Shown: positions 16,603 to 24,497, numbered from the stretch's first letter. The stretch: 26,328 bases of DNA from Lentihominibacter faecis (GCF_014306095.1 NZ_JACRWC010000009.1:1-26328), one strand, 5' to 3'. The notes: generated by a model not told the origin, from the letters alone. Translations and numbers: made by a program.

Positions 16603-17853
16603 TTACTCCTTAAATCTCATATCAAAGGCCGGCGTCATAAGTTCTATTTCACTGCGTGAAACCCCATACTGATTCGCAAGCTTTTTCCAGTGCTCCGCCA
16701 CGATCTCTTTTATGTCGTTTATGATAGTCCAGACCTGCTGCACCGGTATTTCATACATTGAGGCTGCTGATGCTGCTAATTTAAAGTCAATTAAATTATT
16801 GGTTTCGTCAACATTGAGCGACAGCACATCCCCATCCGCATCAGGATTTACATCGAAGACTGGAGATAAGCGCCATCCTTCCTTTAATAAAAGGAATCCG
16901 TGATTTCTCAAATGATCATCTGTATTGGACACTGCCATATTAAAAACGATCCTACGCCATAATTCCTGCAGATCTTTCTTCGGAGCCGCTCCATACTGCT
17001 TAATAAAAGAAACCAGATCCAAATATCCAGCTCCGTCAGCAGCATGCGCTCCATCAGTTCTTCCCAGCATTGTCATCGCTGAGGAATAGTGGATTCTCTG
17101 CGTCCCAGCTCGATCAAATCTCTTGATCAAAAAAGTGCTTCCATTCCTAGAATAATTCTCTAACCTGGCTTCCGGAACATCCAGTCCGCACATCACCGCC
17201 AGATCATGAACCACCATTTCCCATGCACCCTTATTCATATCATCATTCTGAGACGGGAACTTTGCAATCCATAAAGAACCGTCCGGCGCCTCTACAGAAG
17301 CTTTAGGTCTTGCTCCGCCAAGAGAAGACCCCGGTGCTACAAGCTGTTTAAGCCATAGTTCCTCCATCCCGTCATCGTTCTTTTCAAAGGCCAGCGATGC
17401 GGATTCAAGCTTTCTAAGGGTTGTCCATGGCGGAGTTGCCAGATCCTGATCATTTGCAAGATAAGGGCCGTTTTCTTCTTCTGCAAAGCGCAAAGCGCCC
17501 ATCCTCGTTTCATCGTAAACTCCTAGCAGAAAATCCATTTCAGTCAGTCGCTTTGGCTTGCGATCCTCTTTTTTCGCTAAAACAGCTTCTCTGCGTTTCA
17601 TCAGCAACCTTCCCCAGCGATCAGGGCAAGAATCTGCGAAAACACCAAACATGTTTTTCCCTAACGGAGTGTACTGCCTCCCCTGATATAACGCTAGATC
17701 CGGATCAAAGAAAAATGAGCATGGATGTTCCTGCAACCATTCTATATTATATTCAAAGGAAACAACTTCTTTTCCTTTATTCCCATCTACGAATAATGTT
17801 CCTAACTTTTCAGGATTCGTATCACTCCAATTTTCATATACGAATACTTCCAT
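16603..17853 (-). CDS. hipA: HipA-family serine/threonine kinase toxin
   Basis: The 416-residue protein has the HipA N-terminal domain (to about residue 130; MDFLLGVYDETRMGALRF is typical) and the kinase-like C-terminal domain. Visible are the Gly-rich ATP loop GSSLGGARPK (175-184), Lys198 in WIAKFPS, the catalytic SNTDDHLRNHG (309-319) and the metal-binding Asp334 in SPVFDVNP. HipA of E. coli phosphorylates glutamyl-tRNA synthetase and causes growth arrest and persistence; the target here is unknown. All catalytic residues appear intact. The gene begins 4 bp after its hipB partner. A single exact copy of the repeat-array arm occurs in the coding DNA at 17538-17549. Confidence 0.92.
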   Translation of the reverse strand: MEVFVYENWSDTNPEKLGTLFVDGNKGKEVVSFEYNIEWLQEHPCSFFFDPDLALYQGRQYTPLGKNMFGVFADSCPDRWGRLLMKRREAVLAKKEDRKPKRLTEMDFLLGVYDETRMGALRFAEEENGPYLANDQDLATPPWTTLRKLESASLAFEKNDDGMEELWLKQLVAPGSSLGGARPKASVEAPDGSLWIAKFPSQNDDMNKGAWEMVVHDLAVMCGLDVPEARLENYSRNGSTFLIKRFDRAGTQRIHYSSAMTMLGRTDGAHAADGAGYLDLVSFIKQYGAAPKKDLQELWRRIVFNMAVSNTDDHLRNHGFLLLKEGWRLSPVFDVNPDADGDVLSLNVDETNNLIDFKLAASAASMYEIPVQQVWTIINDIKEIVAEHWKKLANQYGVSRSEIELMTPAFDMRFKE

Positions 17854-17857
17854 TTCC

Positions 17858-18172
17858 TTATCCCCTTTTCGCCCGTTTCCTGGTGACCAGATTCAGATCC
17901 TGCAGCTTTCTGCCCAGTTCATCGTCTTTCGCTACCAGTTCCAGATCCTTGTCCATGCCGCCTAACGCATGGAGCACTGCTGCATAGATTCCGATTGCTA
18001 CGGTCGGCGATCCCTTTTCTACCGACCATAAGGTGGCGCGACTGATCCCCGCTCGTTCTGCAACCAGTTCTGTCGCCAGATTCCTTCTTAATCTGGCCGT
18101 TTTGATCTGATCGCCCATCCTCTCTAATATTCTCTGCGTTTCTGGTAAAATTACTACGGTTTTCTTGCTCAT
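17858..18172 (-). CDS. hipB: HipB-like antitoxin, XRE-family repressor
   Basis: The 104-residue protein contains an XRE/Cro helix-turn-helix (about residues 20-75: IKTARLRRNLATELVAERAG, then ISRATLWSVEKGSPT) and a basic C-terminus. HipB proteins bind HipA and repress the operon. Gene order hipB-hipA with a 4-bp gap is the canonical arrangement. A 16-bp perfect palindrome covers the -10 box of its own promoter, as expected for autoregulation. GAGGTG precedes the ATG. Confidence 0.88.
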   Translation of the reverse strand: MSKKTVVILPETQRILERMGDQIKTARLRRNLATELVAERAGISRATLWSVEKGSPTVAIGIYAAVLHALGGMDKDLELVAKDDELGRKLQDLNLVTRKRAKRG

Positions 18173-18187
18173 GCTCTCACCTCTTAT

Positions 18188-18203
18188 GTTTAATATATTA
18201 AAC
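18188..18203. promoter_or_regulatory. Probable HipB operator
   Basis: GTTTAATATATTAAAC is a perfect 16-bp palindrome overlapping the -10 box of the hipBA promoter. An identical half-site (ATTAAAC, 18228-18234) occurs beyond the -35 box, suggesting cooperative binding at two sites. It also lies between the divergent hipBA and flavin reductase-like genes. Confidence 0.7.
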
Positions 18204-18223
18204 GAAACTCTCTATTTTGTCAA
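18195..18223 (-). promoter_or_regulatory. hipBA promoter
   Basis: On the minus strand a perfect -35 TTGACA and -10 TAATAT are spaced by 17 bases, just upstream of hipB. The -10 box sits inside the palindromic operator. Confidence 0.78.
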
Positions 18224-18276
18224 TTTTATTAAACATAAAATTTCACGATCTATTTTCTACCAGACAAATGATTTAC

Positions 18277-18304
18277 TTGAATTTCCTACGTTTCCGACTA
18301 TAAT
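18277..18304 (+). promoter_or_regulatory. Promoter for the flavin reductase-like gene
   Basis: -35 TTGAAT and -10 TATAAT are spaced by 16 bases on the plus strand, divergent from hipBA. The predicted start is about 45 bases before the ATG. Confidence 0.68.
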
Positions 18305-18357
18305 GATAGATAGACAGTTGTTCCTGTCAATTCTATACAGAGAAAGAGGTACTTAGA

Positions 18358-18924
18358 ATGAGAGTAAAAGTAAATAATTCCGATGGTATCTTCCCGATGC
18401 CTGTTTTAATGATCGCAACCTATAACGAAGACGGCAGCGTGAACGTAATGAACGCAGCATGGGGTTCCATGCAGGCGAGAGGACACGTAGTCCTGAAGCT
18501 GACGGAAACTCATAAAACCGTAGAAAATATCAAAGCCAGAGGCGCTTTCACCGTAAGTATCGCAGATGCGGCCCACATGGTAGAGGCAGACTATTTCGGC
18601 ATAGAATCCGGCAACGATGTTCCTGATAAATTTGAGCGCAGCGGCATGACTGCCAGCAAGGCTGAACGTGTGGACGCTCCCATCATCAACGAGTTTCCCC
18701 TCTGCCTGGAATGTGAATTCATCGAATACCAGGGCGGCGAGTACGGCTGCGGCGTCATCGGCAAAGTCGTAAACGTGACGGCTGACGATAGCGTACTGGT
18801 AAACGGTCAGCTGGATATGTCCCTGGTCAATGCCATCGCCTTCGATACTTACACTCACGGCTACTATAAAGTGACCGAACGCGTCGGTGAAGCCTTCCAG
18901 GAAGGCCTCAAGCTGAAGAAATAG
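18358..18924 (+). CDS. Flavin reductase family protein (FMN-binding split barrel)
   Basis: The 188-residue protein matches the flavin reductase/DIM6-NTAB type: MPVLMIATYNEDGSVNVMNA at the N-terminus, then KLTETHKTVENIKARGAFTV, typical FMN-contacting segments, and GKVVNV with DMSLVNAIAFDTYTHGYY toward the end. Such proteins bind FMN and reduce flavins, or act as flavoproteins of unknown substrate. Length is usual and the frame intact. AGAGG lies about 9 bases before the ATG. The gene stands alone between hipBA and a convergent XRE/zinc-ribbon gene, with its own promoter and a shared terminator. Confidence 0.88.
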   Translation: MRVKVNNSDGIFPMPVLMIATYNEDGSVNVMNAAWGSMQARGHVVLKLTETHKTVENIKARGAFTVSIADAAHMVEADYFGIESGNDVPDKFERSGMTASKAERVDAPIINEFPLCLECEFIEYQGGEYGCGVIGKVVNVTADDSVLVNGQLDMSLVNAIAFDTYTHGYYKVTERVGEAFQEGLKLKK

Positions 18925-18988
18925 GTTTGGGATCCTGCGGATTCTTTCGTTTCTGCAAAGACTCCGAAGCCCATATAAATCGACAAGC

Positions 18989-19048
18989 AAAAAGCCCTCA
19001 TGCTGCCCGGCTCCGTATCAAGCGGACGCCCTACATGGGGACTTTTTT
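18989..19048. terminator. Bidirectional terminator between convergent genes
   Basis: AAGCCCTCATG pairs imperfectly with CATGGGGACTT (two non-Watson-Crick positions), with T runs on both strands. It lies between the convergent flavin reductase-like gene and the XRE/zinc-ribbon gene. Confidence 0.7.
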
Positions 19049-19054
19049 ATGTCT

Positions 19055-19492
19055 TCATTTCCAGTGATTCAGCTTCGGCACGACGGCTTCCATATGCACC
19101 CGAACCTGTTCTTCCGGCCACTCCTCGGTCGCCATATGCTTTGCACAAAAATCAATCAGCTGCTCCTTGCTGGTGTACTTGAACTCCCCGTCCGCATAGC
19201 ACCATTTACAGTACTCTTCATTAAAATCGCCATCTGGCTCTTTGCTGATCGTAGAATCCTCCAGCGGCATCCCGCAACATTGGCAGACCAGCTGTCTCGG
19301 CATTCCCAGAAGCGTGTTGATTGAAACATCAAACACTCGCGACAACAGCTTCAACGTTTCCGTATTCGGTACAGTTTCCCCGGTTTCCCAGCGCGATACC
19401 GCCTGCCGAGTCACCATCACCTTTTCCGCAAGATCATCCTGTGACATCCCGCTGTTTGTGCGGAGCTCTAAAATAATATCTTTCGTTTCCAT
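19055..19492 (-). CDS. XRE-family regulator with C-terminal zinc ribbon
   Basis: The 145-residue protein begins with a Cro/C1-type helix-turn-helix (residues 6-60; MSQDDLAEKVMVTRQAVSRW is a near-standard recognition region). A putative zinc-ribbon domain starting CQCCGMPLED (about 70-73) continues to EEYCKWCYADGEF. This two-domain layout is common in clostridial regulators of unknown targets; the ribbon may sense metal or bind a partner. GGAGGAA precedes the ATG. It is 74 bp downstream of the 4Fe-4S membrane protein on the same strand and could be co-transcribed with it. Confidence 0.85.
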   Translation of the reverse strand: METKDIILELRTNSGMSQDDLAEKVMVTRQAVSRWETGETVPNTETLKLLSRVFDVSINTLLGMPRQLVCQCCGMPLEDSTISKEPDGDFNEEYCKWCYADGEFKYTSKEQLIDFCAKHMATEEWPEEQVRVHMEAVVPKLNHWK

Positions 19493-19566
19493 CGTTCATT
19501 CCTCCATAAGGACATGGTACATCAGCTTTTCTTCTCCCGCAAGCAACTTGCAGTTGCGTCATTCTT

Positions 19567-20418
19567 CTACAGCGCATCCACCGGGCAGTTCCGCTTACAT
19601 TCCAGACACAAGATACATTCCGTACCGTTCTTTCGACGCTTGGACGGATCTAGCATATCCACTTCCATAGGGCAGACCTTCCTGCACTTGCCGCAGGAAA
19701 TACACTTGCTTTCATCGCATTTCACACGGATCAGCGCGAAATAACTCATCGGCTTCAAGAACACCGTGATTGGACAGAGATACTTACAAAAAGCGCGGTT
19801 GTCCTGATAGATAAAAGCCAGCAGGATTCCCAGCCCGTAATACATAATATTTCCTATGATGAATGCCCAGAACATGATTTTTTCGATATTACCCACATGG
19901 GCCAGGAACAGCGCCGCCACGAAAATTAGCGAAATCGCGAACATCACGTACCGCATCCAGCCAATGTTCCGGCGACTCCAACGCTCCCCGCGCTCCCGCT
20001 CATTCTCCGGCTTCCCCGGCACTTTGAACGGCAAAAAGTCCAGCACCATCGCCGTCCAGCAGGCATAGCCGCACCAGCCCCGGCCAAACAGCAGCGGCCC
20101 GAAGATCTTTGCAACGGCATAATGAATCGTCGCCGCTTCAAACACCCCGGTAAACAGATAATACCAGAACCCCTCGATCTGCATATTCTCTCCGCAGATC
20201 AGCCCCAGATACACTAGCATATACAGCCCCACCAGAAGCTGCACGATCCTCCGGGCATGCCGGTATTTTTTCACGAAAAGAAAGACGCCCAGCGAAACGG
20301 ACACGCCGATATAACTGAAATTAAACAGATAAAACAAATTGTCCCGCGTCAGCCAAAGCACCACGGCCACCGCTTCAAACACCGCCAGCAGCACCAGCGG
20401 GAAAAAGTATTTTTTCAT
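19567..20418 (-). CDS. Membrane-bound 4Fe-4S ferredoxin-type protein (NapH/NosR-like)
   Basis: The 283-residue protein has about five or six membrane segments in the first 225 residues. It contains the RGWCGYACW and FCKYLCPITVFLKP signatures of the NapH/NosR/CcoG group. A C-terminal cytoplasmic domain carries two 4Fe-4S motifs, CISCGKCRKVCP and CILCLECKRNCP. Members pass electrons between the quinone pool or cytoplasmic donors and periplasmic or flavin-linked partners; the partner is not visible here. An in-frame ATG seven codons upstream exists, but AGGAGG is ideally placed for the ATG chosen. The stretch upstream (20419-20548) contains CTGCAAAG-like motifs and leads into repeat array B. Confidence 0.85.
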   Translation of the reverse strand: MKKYFFPLVLLAVFEAVAVVLWLTRDNLFYLFNFSYIGVSVSLGVFLFVKKYRHARRIVQLLVGLYMLVYLGLICGENMQIEGFWYYLFTGVFEAATIHYAVAKIFGPLLFGRGWCGYACWTAMVLDFLPFKVPGKPENERERGERWSRRNIGWMRYVMFAISLIFVAALFLAHVGNIEKIMFWAFIIGNIMYYGLGILLAFIYQDNRAFCKYLCPITVFLKPMSYFALIRVKCDESKCISCGKCRKVCPMEVDMLDPSKRRKNGTECILCLECKRNCPVDAL

Positions 20419-20548
20419 AGTTCGCCTCCTTCTTTTCATTCTGCAAAGAGTGTTCCTCCAGTTTCATCTGCGGCATTCCTGCAAATCGTTCTTCAGTGCT
20501 TTTTCTGCGGCTGTCCTGCGAGTGCTTCCTGCACGCTTCTCCAAAATG

Positions 20549-20786
20549 TTTTCGGTCAGTTTCTCTATTGCTGCCCTGCAAAACTGACTGAAAGAATCCA
20601 CCCAGTACTCTCTAGCCAGCATCCAACGGCCTCCTTTGCTGCAGATTTCAGTCAGTCCAATGGCATCTCAATCCCTAAACTGACTGAAACACATCTCCAA
20701 GGCGTTATGCTCAAGCGACAGCAATACCACTCTCGACCTGTTTTCAGCCAGTCTGCACACCTGTGAAAGCCCAAACTGACTGAAAC
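20549..20786. repeat. Array B: three 46-bp inverted-repeat units, period exactly 96 bp
   Basis: Units start at 20549, 20645 and 20741. Each has a 12-base arm, exactly 22 variable bases and the inverted arm, and spacers are exactly 50 bases. Arm changes are single bases: TTTTCGGTCAGT in the first unit (a G-U pair in plus-strand RNA) and TTTTCAGCCAGT in the third. The array lies between the 3' end of class II uvrA and the membrane 4Fe-4S gene. An open frame crosses it on the plus strand, but it stops inside the third unit and looks incidental. Confidence 0.95.
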
Positions 20787-20852
20787 GGTTTTCGTCAGCG
20801 GCTGGGAGGAAACAGTCACTGCTACCCTCTCCCAGTTCCTGCGCTCCCGCAT

Positions 20853-23330
20853 TTAGAAATACCACCCTGTCACGCTCTCCTCGTCGCATCGGATTTCTTC
20901 CGGCGTTCCAGTCGCGATGATGCGGCCACCGCTTTCTCCGCCGCCTGGGCCCATGTCGATGATATAGTCCGCGTTACGGATCACATCCAGATCGTGTTCG
21001 ATGACGATAAGAGTCGCGCCGTGATCCAGCAGGATCTGGAACACGCTCAGAAGCACCTGTACATCCAGCGGATGGAGCCCGATAGACGGCTCGTCAAATA
21101 CAAACACGGAGTCACTCTGGGTCTTGCCGATCTCGTTGGCCAGCTTCAATCTCTGCGCCTCCCCACCGGAAAGGCTCGGCGTTTCTTCTCCCAGCGTCAG
21201 GTAGCCCAGTCCTAAAGTCTTCAGAACCTCCAGCTTCCGACAGACGCTTTTCATATCTTTGCAAAATTCGATGGCGGTATCCACGTTCATGGCCATCAGC
21301 TCCGGCAGCGACGCACTTTCCCCTGCTTTGTTGGTCAGCTTGATCTCATACGCCTCATCGCCGTAGCGGCTGCCTTTGCAGTCCGGGCACGGGATATTGA
21401 CGTCCGGCAAAAACTGCACGTCCAGGTTCACCTCGCCGGTTCCGTTACATTCCGGGCAACGCAGCGATCCAGTATTATAGGAAAACGCTCCGGCTTTCAG
21501 CTTTCGTTCCTTTGCCGCAGGCGTTTTACTGTAAAGTTTTCGCAGTTCATCGTGCACTCCGGCATAGGTCGCTACCGTCGAGCGGACGTTGATACCGATA
21601 GGAGTCGCGTCGATCAGCTTGACATGCCGGATGCCGTCTGCGCGAAGTGTCTTTACATGATCCGGCAAAGGCTTCTCCACAAGCTGCGCCTGCAGCCCCG
21701 ACACCAGACTTTCCAGGATCATGGTGGTTTTCCCGGAACCAGACACACCGCAAACGGCCGTCAGACGGCTTTTGGGGATCTGGATTTCAAGAGGCTTAAC
21801 CGTATGGATGGCTCCCGTTGAAAGATAAATGGATCCTTCCTCGAACATAGCGGCAGGATCGACCACATGGCGGATCCTGCTCCCCGCTTCACCCGACAGG
21901 AACGGGCCGATCTGGGAAACCGGATCTCTCATAACAGAATCCGTCGTGCCCTGTGCGATCACGTATCCGCCTTCTGCCCCCGCCTGCGGGCCCATCTCCA
22001 CGATCCAGTCAGACTCTTTCAGGATCTGGGTATCGTGATCTACTAAAATAATGGAATTACCGTCGGCCACCAGATCGTTCATGACGCCGGTCAAGCCTTT
22101 GATATTGGAAGGATGGAGGCCGATGGACGGCTCGTCCATCACGTAAAGAACGCCCGTGGTCCGGTTGCGAACGGCGCGGGCAAGCTGCATCCGCTGCCGC
22201 TCTCCCGTCGAAAGAGTCGCCGCCGAACGATCCAGAGAAAGGTATCCCAGTCCCAGCTCCAGCAGCCGTTTCGCTGTGTTGGTAAAGGCACTGCAGATGC
22301 TTTCCGCCATAGGCCGCAGTTCTTCCTGCAAAGACTCCGGCACGCCCTGTACCCACTCCACAAGATCGGAGAGCGCCATGGTGCACGCCTCATCCAGGGT
22401 GATCCCCCGCAGCTTCGGATACCGGGCCTTCTGGGAAAGCCGCGTCCCATGACACACAGGGCAGACGTCTTCTTTCAGGAATTTTTCCACCCGCTTCATG
22501 CCCTTCTCATCTTTGACCTTGGCCAGCGCGTTTTTCACCGTGTACACTGCATTATAATACGTAAAATCCAACTCTCCAGCCTGATTGGATTTCTTCGCCT
22601 GATACAGGATATGCTTCTTTTCTGCAGGGCCGTGGTAGACGATTTCTTTTTCCTTTTCCGTTAGATCGCGAAACGGAATATCTGTTCGAACGCCCATTTC
22701 CCGGCACACATCAGTCATAAGAGACCACATGAGACTGTTCCACGGGGCGACCGCACCCTCGTCGATAGTCAGGGAATCGTCCGGCACCAGCGTATTCATA
22801 TCTACAGTCCGAACCATTCCCGTGCCGCTGCACTCGGGGCATGCTCCCTGAGAATTAAAAGCCAGTTCTTCTGCCGCCGGAGCATAAAAAGATACGCCAC
22901 ACTCCGGACAGACCAGCGCTTTTCCAGCCGCTACCGCTAGAGAGGGCTTTGCATAATGACCGTTAGGACACCGATGACTCGCCAGACGCGAATACATGAG
23001 CCGCAAACTGTTGAGCAGCTCCGTTCCCGTGCCGAACGTACTCCGGATTCCCGGAACGCCCGGCCTCTGCCTTAGCGCCAGTGCCGCCGGAACGTACAGC
23101 ACTTCATCCACCGCCGCCTCCGACGCCTGGGTCATCCGCCGCCTTGTGTAGGTGGACAGCGCCTCCAGATATCGCCGCGAACCCTCCGCATACAAAATGC
23201 CCAGCGCCAGAGAGGATTTTCCCGATCCGGACACGCCTGCGATCCCCACGATCTTGTGAAGGGGGATGTCCACGTCAATGTTCTTCAAATTATGTACTTT
23301 CGCACCGCGAACCAGTATGTTGTCGATCAT
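20853..23330 (-). CDS. Class II UvrA-like excinuclease ABC subunit
   Basis: The 825-residue protein has two ABC ATPase modules: Walker A GVSGSGKSS at residues 32-40 and a second GVSGSGKTT near 530; ABC signatures LSTGERQRMQLARA and LSGGEAQRLKLANE; and two MDEPSIGLHP / FDEPSIGLHP Walker B-D segments. CX2C zinc-binding modules include CPECGVSFYAP and CPECSGTGM in the first half and CPECNGTGE with CPDCKGSRYG in the second. It is shorter than canonical UvrA (about 940), which fits class II UvrA, a group that lacks the UvrB-interaction domain and is often linked to resistance to DNA-damaging compounds. It is probably not the housekeeping UvrA, since no uvrB is nearby. AGGAGTGAG precedes the ATG. 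Repeat arrays flank both ends. Confidence 0.92.
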   Translation of the reverse strand: MIDNILVRGAKVHNLKNIDVDIPLHKIVGIAGVSGSGKSSLALGILYAEGSRRYLEALSTYTRRRMTQASEAAVDEVLYVPAALALRQRPGVPGIRSTFGTGTELLNSLRLMYSRLASHRCPNGHYAKPSLAVAAGKALVCPECGVSFYAPAAEELAFNSQGACPECSGTGMVRTVDMNTLVPDDSLTIDEGAVAPWNSLMWSLMTDVCREMGVRTDIPFRDLTEKEKEIVYHGPAEKKHILYQAKKSNQAGELDFTYYNAVYTVKNALAKVKDEKGMKRVEKFLKEDVCPVCHGTRLSQKARYPKLRGITLDEACTMALSDLVEWVQGVPESLQEELRPMAESICSAFTNTAKRLLELGLGYLSLDRSAATLSTGERQRMQLARAVRNRTTGVLYVMDEPSIGLHPSNIKGLTGVMNDLVADGNSIILVDHDTQILKESDWIVEMGPQAGAEGGYVIAQGTTDSVMRDPVSQIGPFLSGEAGSRIRHVVDPAAMFEEGSIYLSTGAIHTVKPLEIQIPKSRLTAVCGVSGSGKTTMILESLVSGLQAQLVEKPLPDHVKTLRADGIRHVKLIDATPIGINVRSTVATYAGVHDELRKLYSKTPAAKERKLKAGAFSYNTGSLRCPECNGTGEVNLDVQFLPDVNIPCPDCKGSRYGDEAYEIKLTNKAGESASLPELMAMNVDTAIEFCKDMKSVCRKLEVLKTLGLGYLTLGEETPSLSGGEAQRLKLANEIGKTQSDSVFVFDEPSIGLHPLDVQVLLSVFQILLDHGATLIVIEHDLDVIRNADYIIDMGPGGGESGGRIIATGTPEEIRCDEESVTGWYF

Positions 23331-23367
23331 AGTCTCACTCCTGTATCAGATTCTTGTCTATGCCATA

Positions 23368-23396
23368 AGTATAGCATATTTTTCAGCAAAAGGTGA
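23368..23396 (-). promoter_or_regulatory. Possible extended -10 promoter for uvrA
   Basis: On the minus strand TGCTATACT is an extended -10 box about 40 bases before the uvrA ATG. The -35 region at 17 bases (TCACCT) does not match consensus, so the call rests mainly on the extended -10. Confidence 0.42.
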
Positions 23397-23443
23397 CAGT
23401 GAGCCTGCTCTTGCCAACCCTTGCCTCGAACTTCCGCCGTGTG

Positions 23444-23776
23444 TTTTCAGTCAGTTTTCTCCCCTATCTCATTCACGACTGACGGAAAACATACCCAAGC
23501 TTTTTCTCACCGATGCCCTGCTAGCTTTCCAATTTCACTTTTCAGTCAGTTCAAGGCTGTCCTATACTCAAGACTGACTGAAAAGTATCGCCAATCCTCC
23601 CTGCCCAGGCTGACGAGGTTCTTTGCCACACCCATTTTCAGTCAGTATTAGGCCAGCTTATCCTTCAAACTGACGGAAAACAGATTCCTGATGCCCTCTC
23701 ACAAACGACTGGCGCTCTTTCCTGCTTCATGCTTCAGTCAGTCTGCCCACCTTCGACCATCAAAACTGACTGAAAT
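23444..23776. repeat. Array C: four 46-bp inverted-repeat units
   Basis: Units start at 23444, 23539, 23635 and 23731 (spacing 95, 96, 96), each 12 + 22 + 12 bases. The first and third share the same right-arm variant ACTGACGGAAAA; the fourth has a changed left arm (GCTTCAGTCAGT). The 49-50 base spacers and 22-base loops differ between units, although the fourth loop partly resembles the last loop of array B (both start CTGC and share CACCT). The array lies upstream of uvrA. Confidence 0.95.
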
Positions 23777-23828
23777 GATTTCAGCCACAAACCCGGCACG
23801 AGTTGCATCCATTAAAAATCTCCAATAT

Positions 23829-23853
23829 AAAAACGAGGCCATCTCTGGCCCCG
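23829..23853 (-). terminator. Intrinsic terminator without an upstream protein gene
   Basis: On the minus strand CGGGGCC pairs with GGCCTCG (one G-U) around a 6-base loop, followed by five T. It terminates minus-strand transcription arriving from the gene-less region 23860-24300. Confidence 0.72.
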
Positions 23854-23891
23854 CTGTTTCGATCACTATAATCGCTATATAAATGTTTCAA
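23829..23891 (-). ncRNA. Candidate ~60-nt small RNA
   Basis: A promoter-like sequence (23899-23928, TTGACA with GATAAT at 18 bases) points toward a terminator only about 60 bases away. The predicted RNA carries a small CGAT/ATCG stem and the terminator hairpin. No open frame with a ribosome binding site lies inside. It could equally be the 3' end of a longer transcript from the promoter at 24309-24337. No known RNA family recognised. Confidence 0.35.
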
Positions 23892-23898
23892 CCTCTCT

Positions 23899-23928
23899 AT
23901 TATCCGTTGTCGAACAGAGCCTTGTCAA
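23899..23928 (-). promoter_or_regulatory. Promoter of the candidate small RNA
   Basis: On the minus strand perfect -35 TTGACA and -10 GATAAT are spaced by 18 bases. The next signal downstream is the terminator at 23829-23853. Confidence 0.5.
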
Positions 23929-23989
23929 GAAAAAAGTCAGACAATTTGCCGAGAAAAAACGAAACCTGCCGAATATCCGAAAACCTTGT

Positions 23990-24302
23990 CTATTCTTTAT
24001 TCAGGGGATTGAAATATCATAAAAATACCACCAATCCCTCCCCACCCTGCTATAAAGGATAGTTTCCCGCTTCTCGGCTCTTCTCCGATCACGCAAAATA
24101 CCCCGCTGACGAATTATTATACTTGAAAAGTTATTTTCTGCTCGACGCTCGCTGTCTGCCCGCCCTAAACTATCCCAATCACACAGGCTCGCCCATGTTA
24201 GGATAATAATCACAGGTCCGATCATCGCCGATTACCCTAACTGATGATTTCCATTTATTCTGCGATAATCGACTATCTTTTTCCAGGGCATTTCCCTTAA
24301 AT
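23990..24302 (-). ncRNA. Candidate structured non-coding transcript
   Basis: This stretch has no convincing gene but follows a good minus-strand promoter and contains strong inverted repeats. GGATAGTTT (24057-24065) pairs perfectly with AAACTATCC (24167-24175); TTAGGATAAT (24198-24207) pairs with ATTACCCTAA (24231-24240) with one wobble on the minus strand; GGGATTG (24005-24011) pairs with CAATCCC (24032-24038). The open frames here lack ribosome binding sites and recognisable domains. I checked for tmRNA, RNase P and SRP hallmarks and saw none. Transcription could continue to the terminator at 23829-23853, giving about 470 bases. Confidence 0.35.
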
Positions 24303-24308
24303 CGCGGT

Positions 24309-24337
24309 ATTATAGCATAACCAGACATCTAGCCCAA
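24309..24337 (-). promoter_or_regulatory. Extended -10 promoter facing a gene-less region
   Basis: On the minus strand TGCTATAAT (extended -10) is preceded at 17 bases by TTGGGC. No protein gene lies downstream for over 900 bases, until uvrA. Confidence 0.55.
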
Positions 24338-24400
24338 CGCCCGACGCTGCAAAAAATCCCCCGCAGGCTCTTTGCAGGAGAAAACAGGATATTCTGCAAA
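24336..24400. repeat. Copy 1 of a ~65-bp dispersed repeat containing CTTTGCAG
   Basis: The segment shares ordered blocks with 26246-26308: AACGCCCG, AAAATCCCC, CTTTGCAG, a GA-rich block and TATTCTG. It contains an inverted repeat CTGCAAA ... TTTGCAG (24348-24377). Neither copy shows a credible gene. Confidence 0.6.
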
Positions 24401-24484
24401 AGCATTTCCCAAGGGCCGCTCATTCTGCAAAGGCATTGCCCAAGGATAATCAGGCATTCTGCAAAGACAACGTCAAACGCTTGC
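24391..24484. repeat. Short tandem cluster of ATTCTGCAAAG motifs
   Basis: ATTCTGCAAARGCATTKCCC followed by AAGG occurs at 24391-24414 and again at 24422-24445 (period 31). A third, diverged ATTCTGCAAAGACAACG starts at 24466. It is a local expansion of the octamer that is dispersed over the whole window. Confidence 0.75.
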
Positions 24485-24497
24485 TTCCCCGCCACAG

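Noticed and set aside
20257..20766. Plus-strand ORF across array B, with a 32-codon repeated pattern (FSQS...KLTE)
   Set aside because: The 96-bp period is a multiple of three, so an open frame appears by chance; it lies antisense to a real gene, stops inside the third unit, and arrays A and C break the frame with 95 and 106 bp steps.
23444..23776. CRISPR array
   Set aside because: The repeated 12-mer alternates in direction with two interval lengths (22 and ~50), arms are too short for CRISPR repeats, and there are no cas genes in the window.
23444..23776. Integron attC cassette sites
   Set aside because: No cassette genes, no integrase and no R-box core sites; spacers of 50 bases are far too short for cassettes.
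24001..24225. 74-codon minus-strand ORF
   Set aside because: No ribosome binding site and no recognisable domain; overlaps strong inverted repeats that look like RNA structure.
23830..24302. tmRNA, RNase P RNA or 6S RNA
   Set aside because: No tRNA-like end with CCA and T-loop, no RNase P conserved core and no 6S-type long central bulge could be found.
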